The translations under genes and the position numbers were made by a program. Positions 34,357 through 39,071 of a stretch of DNA of 39,071 nucleotides are shown in pieces. Location of the stretch: contig JAVKOQ010000432.1 of the NCBI GenBank assembly GCA_031835245.1, positions 1 through 39,071 on the forward strand. The letters run 5' to 3'. This DNA is from Balamuthia mandrillaris. Its lineage: Eukaryota > Discosea > Longamoebia > Balamuthiidae. Position 1 is the first letter of the stretch, and each line of letters starts with the position of its first letter. The notes beneath the pieces were generated by a model. It saw nothing but the letters and a program-made list of their open reading frames with translations. It was not told the origin of the DNA and ran no database searches.

Positions 34357-36757
34357 ATGTCATCCTCCGAACACTCTTCGGACAGCGAAAGATCGGGCTC
34401 GAGGAGCGGGTCATCTGGGCAGGATGGATCCTCTCGTTCGGGTTCCAGGTCTGGATCAAGGTCTGGTTCCTCTCGCTCCCGCTCTGGAAGCTCCCGAAGC
34501 AGGAGCAGGAGCAGAAGCAGGAGCAGGAGCGGTTCCAGCAGGTCTGCTTCTCGCTCTCCTTCAAGGGAGGGTTCCACTGTGGAGGAGTCTGCCACCAAGG
34601 GAACCGCCACATCGCAGCAAAGCAACAGCGACAGTGACAAGGGATCCCGTTCGCGCTCTCGCTCTCGCTCTCGTTCTGGGAGCTCTCGTTCTCGTTCGCG
34701 CTCTCGCTCTGCCTCCCGTTCTAGGAGCAGCCGAAGCAAGGGCAGCGAGCGCAGAAGTTACGATGACAGCTACTCAGAGGACTACTACAGCAGCGAAGGA
34801 GAGTATAGCGACGAGTATTCTGATGATGATGACAAGTCTGACGCGAAGAAGCAAGCCTTTGCTGAAATGCCTCAGCCCAAGGTTCCCGATGAGAACCGCA
34901 TCTTTGCTGATCCTTACGCGGCTGGGTTTGTTGACTCTGTTTTTTTTTTTTTGAAAAGCTTTGCATGGCTGGATGGGTTCGAGAAAAAACACTAACCTTT
35001 TGTTCGGTTTATCCTACGACAGCTTGCAGGAGAACATTAAGCAGCTGAGCTTGCATGCACTTAATGTGCAGAAGAAGGAGATCGCTGCCATGAAAGAGTT
35101 CACCGCTACATTTAAGGGCATGAAGGAGACAGATCCCAAGAAGGAGGAGAGCCAGAGGACCGAGACCGCTGACAAGATCGCGGACATTAGGGCCGAGAGG
35201 AAAAAGTACCGAGGCCTCCTGTACGACGCCATTAAAGAGCGTAACAACCTGATCGAAAGCAGAGATATTGCTAAGCGTGAGGAGAGGCTTGCTAAGAACA
35301 GGGTAAGAATGAAAGATATCAGAATAACTTGAAAAATGTAGAAGGAGCTAACCTTAATTGATACACAGGCAGACAGAGTGGATCCTTATGGCGGCTTCGA
35401 CCTGTTCCTGTTTGCCTTCTTCGTGATGGAGGTGATCCTGTTGGTGATTTACATCATTCTGTTGGACTACAAGAACAACCCCTTCCCATCCGATCCGGTC
35501 GTGGTACAGAGGGACGCCACCCTCATCCAAGGAACGCCCAACCGTATTGACTACCTCTACTCGTTCTATTTTGGCATCGCTGTCTTTGTATTCGTAGGTC
35601 TGAGCTTCACGTCCACATGGCTGCGAAGATATTCCTACTCCGCTATGGGGCTGCACTTCCTGATGGGTGTGGTGGCCTTCCAGTGGGCCCTCTTCTGGAA
35701 CGGTCTCTGGATTGCAGCAGAGGCTGACAAGGACAAGATCAAGCTGGAGATTGATGATATCGTGAAGGCGGCCTATGCTGCCGCCTCTGTGATGATAGGC
35801 TTGGGAGCCGTCATTGGCAGGATAAACTCCCTGCAGGCCTTGGCCTACACCTTTGTGGCCGCCATCACCTGGACCGGCAACTACTGGATCTGTCAACATG
35901 AGATCGAGGCCAACGATGTGGGTGGCAGCATGACCATCCACCTCTTCGGTGCCATCTTTGGCGTGGCCGTCTCGTTTGGCCTCAGCTTTGGCGATAAGAA
36001 GAACTATACGGCCGCTGGTGAGCACGAGCGCCCATACTACTTTGGAGATGTTATGAGCTTCCTGGGAAGCCTCCTCATCTCCGTCTTCTTCCCTGCTTTC
36101 AACGCGGCTCTGGCGCCCGATGGCACGCAGGGACGTGTCGTGGTGAACACGTTGCTCTCCATCCTCTCCGCCGGAGTGGTCTTCTACTCCTTCTCCAAGT
36201 TCTTTGTTAACCCCAGCAAGCTGAGGGCCTTGGACTACCAGAGCGGCTTCCTGGTGGGCGGCATTGCCCTGGCCTCTGCCCACTCGGTGTGGCTCAGTCC
36301 CTGGGAGTCCATGGTCATTGGTAGCGTGGCGGCCATCCTGGTGTGGCCCTGCATCCACTACCTGGCCCCTAGGGTCAACAACCCGGACAAGTTGGGTGGC
36401 TTGGCTGGCTTCCTTCCGAGGGACACCCGTGGAGTGCTCCCCACTCACGCCCTTGCCGGCTGGTTCGGTGGTCTTGTTGGCATCATCACCTGCGCTGCTT
36501 ACGAGGATCAAGCCCGCCACGGCCAAGACTCACACGAAATGTTCCCCCAGGACCCCGAGCAAGCCTTGGCCTTGTTCTTCACTTGGCTCATCTGCTTCTT
36601 CTTGCCCCTCGGCATGGGTCTCCTCACGGGTGCCTTCATGTTCCTCCTCGACAAAACCGTGCCCTCCGAGGTCTTGCCTGGCAAGCGCAGGTCCAAGAAC
36701 AGGAAGTTCCACGATGAGAGCGTCTGGACTGAGCTTCCTCTTGACGTTGATGTTTAA
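34357..36757 (+). CDS. Rh-type ammonium transporter with N-terminal RS-rich and coiled-coil region
   Basis: Three exons, 34357-34925, 35023-35302 and 35369-36757, give 745 residues. Exon 1 encodes an Arg-Ser dipeptide-rich region (about 1-135) like RS domains of splicing factors, then an acidic stretch ending ENRIFADPYAAG. Exon 2 is helical and charged (ALNVQKKEIAAMKEFTATFK, then IRAERKKYRGLLYDAIKERN), a probable coiled coil. Exon 3 is a complete Rh/Amt domain with about 11-12 membrane segments: DPYGGFDLFLFAFFVMEVIL, FVGLSFTSTWLRRYSYSAMG, SMTIHLFGAIFGVAVSF with the first pore His, and DTRGVLPTHALAGWFGGLVG with the second. Exon 3 has no ATG near its start and both splices keep frame, which supports a real fusion. 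Ammonium or ammonia (or CO2) conduction is known for the family. Confidence 0.88.
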
Positions 36758-36966
36758 AATGTTGTTTGTTGCCCTTCCCTTGCCCATTCGCCTTCCTCTC
36801 TTTTCAGTCTTCTGCTGCTGCTGCTGATGCACGCCGCACTTTATAACGAGAGAGGCCTTTTTTATCCCCCAACAACCTTCGCTCTTCTTTCTTTTTGTCG
36901 TTTTTGTTTTTCTCAGGAAGAGAATGATGAGAGACAAAGGAGAGAGAGAGAGAGGAGAGAAAGAGG

Positions 36967-37007
<41 letters not shown>

Positions 37008-37083
37008 AGGAGGAGTTGGAAGGCAAAGTCTATTCAAGTAAGGGATAAGGAAAAGAGAAGAAGAGCGCCTCTGCGCATGCTAT
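36758..37083. other. Convergent 3' region with (GA)n run
   Basis: The Rh fusion gene and the WD40-like gene end toward each other here. The stretch contains a GA-rich run at 36935-37015 and no ORF with protein character. Poly(A) sites for both genes are expected within it. Confidence 0.5.
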
Positions 37084-39071
37084 TCATAATCCTGTGAAGA
37101 TGCTTCTCTTTTCTGCCTTGGTAGACAGGCAGGCAAGGTTGTTCTGTACAAAGCTTTTGAAGCGCATCACATAGGTACGTGGTACCAAGATAGAGTACCA
37201 AGGCTGATAGGCGCTCATTTCAGCACACTTAAACAGCAATGCACAAAAGGAGAGATAGTGGTACCTGTCAGTAACGGCGAGGTAATTGGAGGCGTAAAGA
37301 AATTCTCCTGAAGTTTTGTAAAAGGGAAGTGGTTGGCTAGTGCTCGGCAACAAGCAGTGGTGAGCCCTACAGGAGTGCGTTCATTAACAACAAAACAAGG
37401 TTAAGGAGAATGGGTAAAGAAACGCACCAAAACTGAATGTCTCGTCCGCTTTGTTTCCAAAAAGTAACCCTTCATTTTCCAAAACAAATAGCATTGTTAG
37501 AACAAGAGCAGTAACATAACAAGATGGCAGAATAACGTACTCAGCTTCTCCAAAGGTCACAAAGTTTTCGGGATATCCAGGTTGAAGTTTGATCTCACCG
37601 ATCTGCTTCTGGAAGGGGTCTTTCCAAGTGGCTACCGTTTGTTGAGTACGAGTGTCAAATAGCTGAAGATGGCCAGTGCCAAAACCAAAGATGACCTCGT
37701 AGGCATTCTTGTAGGCATGGCAATAGAGTTCCTGGTTTAGATTATTATTGAAGACAAAGTCAAGTCTTGATCAGTAATAGAGAATGTTTCGTAGTAGTTA
37801 GGCAAAAAGCATACCGGTCTTCCAGTATCTATAACGACTGAACGTCTGGTTCTCTCCGTCCGTATATCAAACTGATGATATCTCCCGAGATCGGTGGTAC
37901 AGCTTGCAAGGTAAGGATCTGTATGGTACATTTGGTGAACTGCAGAAAAGCAAACTTGAAGAAAAGAAAAGAAACAAACCGTCAGGGTGCCACAGAACGC
38001 TGCTGACCACTTCATGAACAGGATAGTTATTGTTCTCGCTTCTTTGTTGTTGGGTAGCCATATCCCTACATAGCCTCTCTATGTCGGTCACTAAATAGTC
38101 CGAAGTAGTAGTTAGTGCATACCCAACGACATCCGTTTTCCTGAAAAATTGAACAACGTACCGAATACACTTCCATCAAAGCCGCCTGAAAGGACAAGAC
38201 TCTTATTAAAGGGAGATACACTGATCTCACGAATGAGGTCCTGGTGAAAGACTGGAAAGTAGGCTGTTTATGAAGTTAGCAACATTAATGCATAGCCAAA
38301 GGAAAGGTACATACTTAATTCCATGTCCCTTTGTGAGAACTCTGGTCCTATTCGCATATAAATTAATCTTTAGATAGTGATGGTGAGGGTTAGCGTTTTG
38401 GTCTTTTAACGATACTAGATGGCACATACTTATTTGCTATGGCAAACAGAGCTCTGTCTTGATCTATCCATTGAATATCTCTTACATGCTGATGGTGTTG
38501 GATTTTAGCATTTAGTGATAATGAGAGGAAAGTTTTAAACAATAAGAAGGAACTCACATCATCGATTGTGTACGTCCATAGAGAGGCAAACAAAGAGTCG
38601 GGCTGTGAAGGGTTCATATCTACACAAGCAAATATAAGTTGATTCCGATGCCTCTTAGAGATATCTTGCTCTTCTGTTCCACAAATGAAGCGGCCACTGG
38701 AGTCTTGACTAAAGGCAGGCCGACTCAGTCCTGGTGTTATGCCTATTTGTTTGAGATATAGGTGAGGAGTAGGCGCTATACGAGAGAGCAACAGGCACGG
38801 CGTACCTCTGTCATTAACGCTCAGTTCAAACAGGTTTATCCGCTGTAGTTAACATATGAAAAAAAAAACGCAAGTAAGCCGTGTGATTTGTGCAAAGGGA
38901 GATGAGAGAAGCAAAGGTGCACCTTGACTGGCTGAAGGGGAGTTGGCAGTATGGGACTTGTATTGATCTGATACGAGGCTTCATGGTGAGAGGCTTCTGG
39001 TAGGGACGCATCTCCAGAATATCCATATTCAAATGATGTGCCTATGTCATATCAAAGAGAAGTGTTAGTAG
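37084..39071 (-). CDS. WD40-like protein, partial (5' end off the window)
   Basis: Many short minus-strand exons are separated by small introns; the gene's start lies beyond 39071. Readable pieces, in order, include ASYQINTSPILPTPLQPVK (from about 39040), INLFELSVNDR, GLSRPAFSQDSSGRFICGTE, LIFACVDMN with SLFASLWTYTIDD, VRDIQWIDQDRALFAIANK, LIREISVSPFNKSLVLSGGF followed by DGSVFVTDIERL, VVSSVLWHPD, YHTDPYLASCTTDLGRYHQF, GTGHLQLFDTRTQQTVATWK, and the end AYQPWYSILVPRTYVMRF to the stop at 37084. Repeating strand patterns with GGFDGSVFVTD- and GHLQLFDTR-like ends indicate WD40 blades of a beta-propeller. I cannot assign it to a named WD40 family. Exon joins were only partly worked out, including one near 37265 that puts LAVTD next to SAYQPW. 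Confidence 0.7.

Noticed and set aside
35354-36526. 390-residue minus-strand open frame opposite the Rh transporter
   Set aside because: It is a GC-rich antisense shadow of the membrane-protein exon with no recognisable sequence of its own.

Overview
The window is nuclear DNA from an intron-rich, gene-dense unicellular eukaryote (a free-living protist; I cannot fix the supergroup). The reasons are spliceosomal introns in all genes but one, eukaryote-only proteins (retromer VPS29, SmG, ArfGAP, RasGAP, exocyst Sec10, a mitochondrial ribosomal protein), short intergenic spaces, and introns that are strongly pyrimidine-rich on the sense strand and often loaded with (CT)n, (CTT)n or (CTTT)n. No tRNA, rRNA, CRISPR array, transposon or viral relic was recognised. 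Exon joins were derived by hand from GT-AG sites, reading-frame phase and family conservation. Most models close exactly in phase; coordinates may be off by one or two bases.

Layout, left to right. 36-1177 (-): partial gene with weak M1AP resemblance. 1565-2749 (+): VPS29. 2914-3339 (-): SNRPG. 3757-5747 (+): Glo3-type ArfGAP. 5922-7824 (-): unrecognised 378-residue protein whose intron holds a large pentanucleotide array. 7977-8585 (+): divergent mini-ArfGAP. 9079-10010 (+): coactosin-like ADF-H protein. 10098-12824 (-): RasGAP. 13125-14806 (-): mitochondrial ribosomal protein bS18m with a very long N-terminal extension. 15070-19000 (-): VIT/vWA protein with a UBR-type zinc finger inserted inside the vWA domain. 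19523-20135 (+): small unrecognised protein. 20249-21869 (-): macro-domain protein. 22259-26030 (+): large low-complexity, possible regulatory protein. 26106-27123 (-): intronless DUF1152 gene with an apparent frameshift. 27472-29659 (-): OGG1 DNA glycosylase. 29843-33747 (-): exocyst Sec10/EXOC5. 34357-36757 (+): Rh-type ammonium transporter fused to an N-terminal RS-rich/coiled-coil region. 37084-39071 (-): partial WD40-like protein.

The neighbours do not form an operon-like set, but membrane traffic is well represented (VPS29, two ArfGAPs, Sec10), with actin/Ras signalling (coactosin, RasGAP) and ADP-ribose or ubiquitin-type recognition (macro domain, UBR box). The most unusual items are the UBR box inside a vWA domain, the RS-domain/Rh-transporter fusion, the second ArfGAP that has lost part of its catalytic-loop consensus, recurrent GTCGAC palindromes in promoters, and the strict strand polarity of intronic microsatellites.
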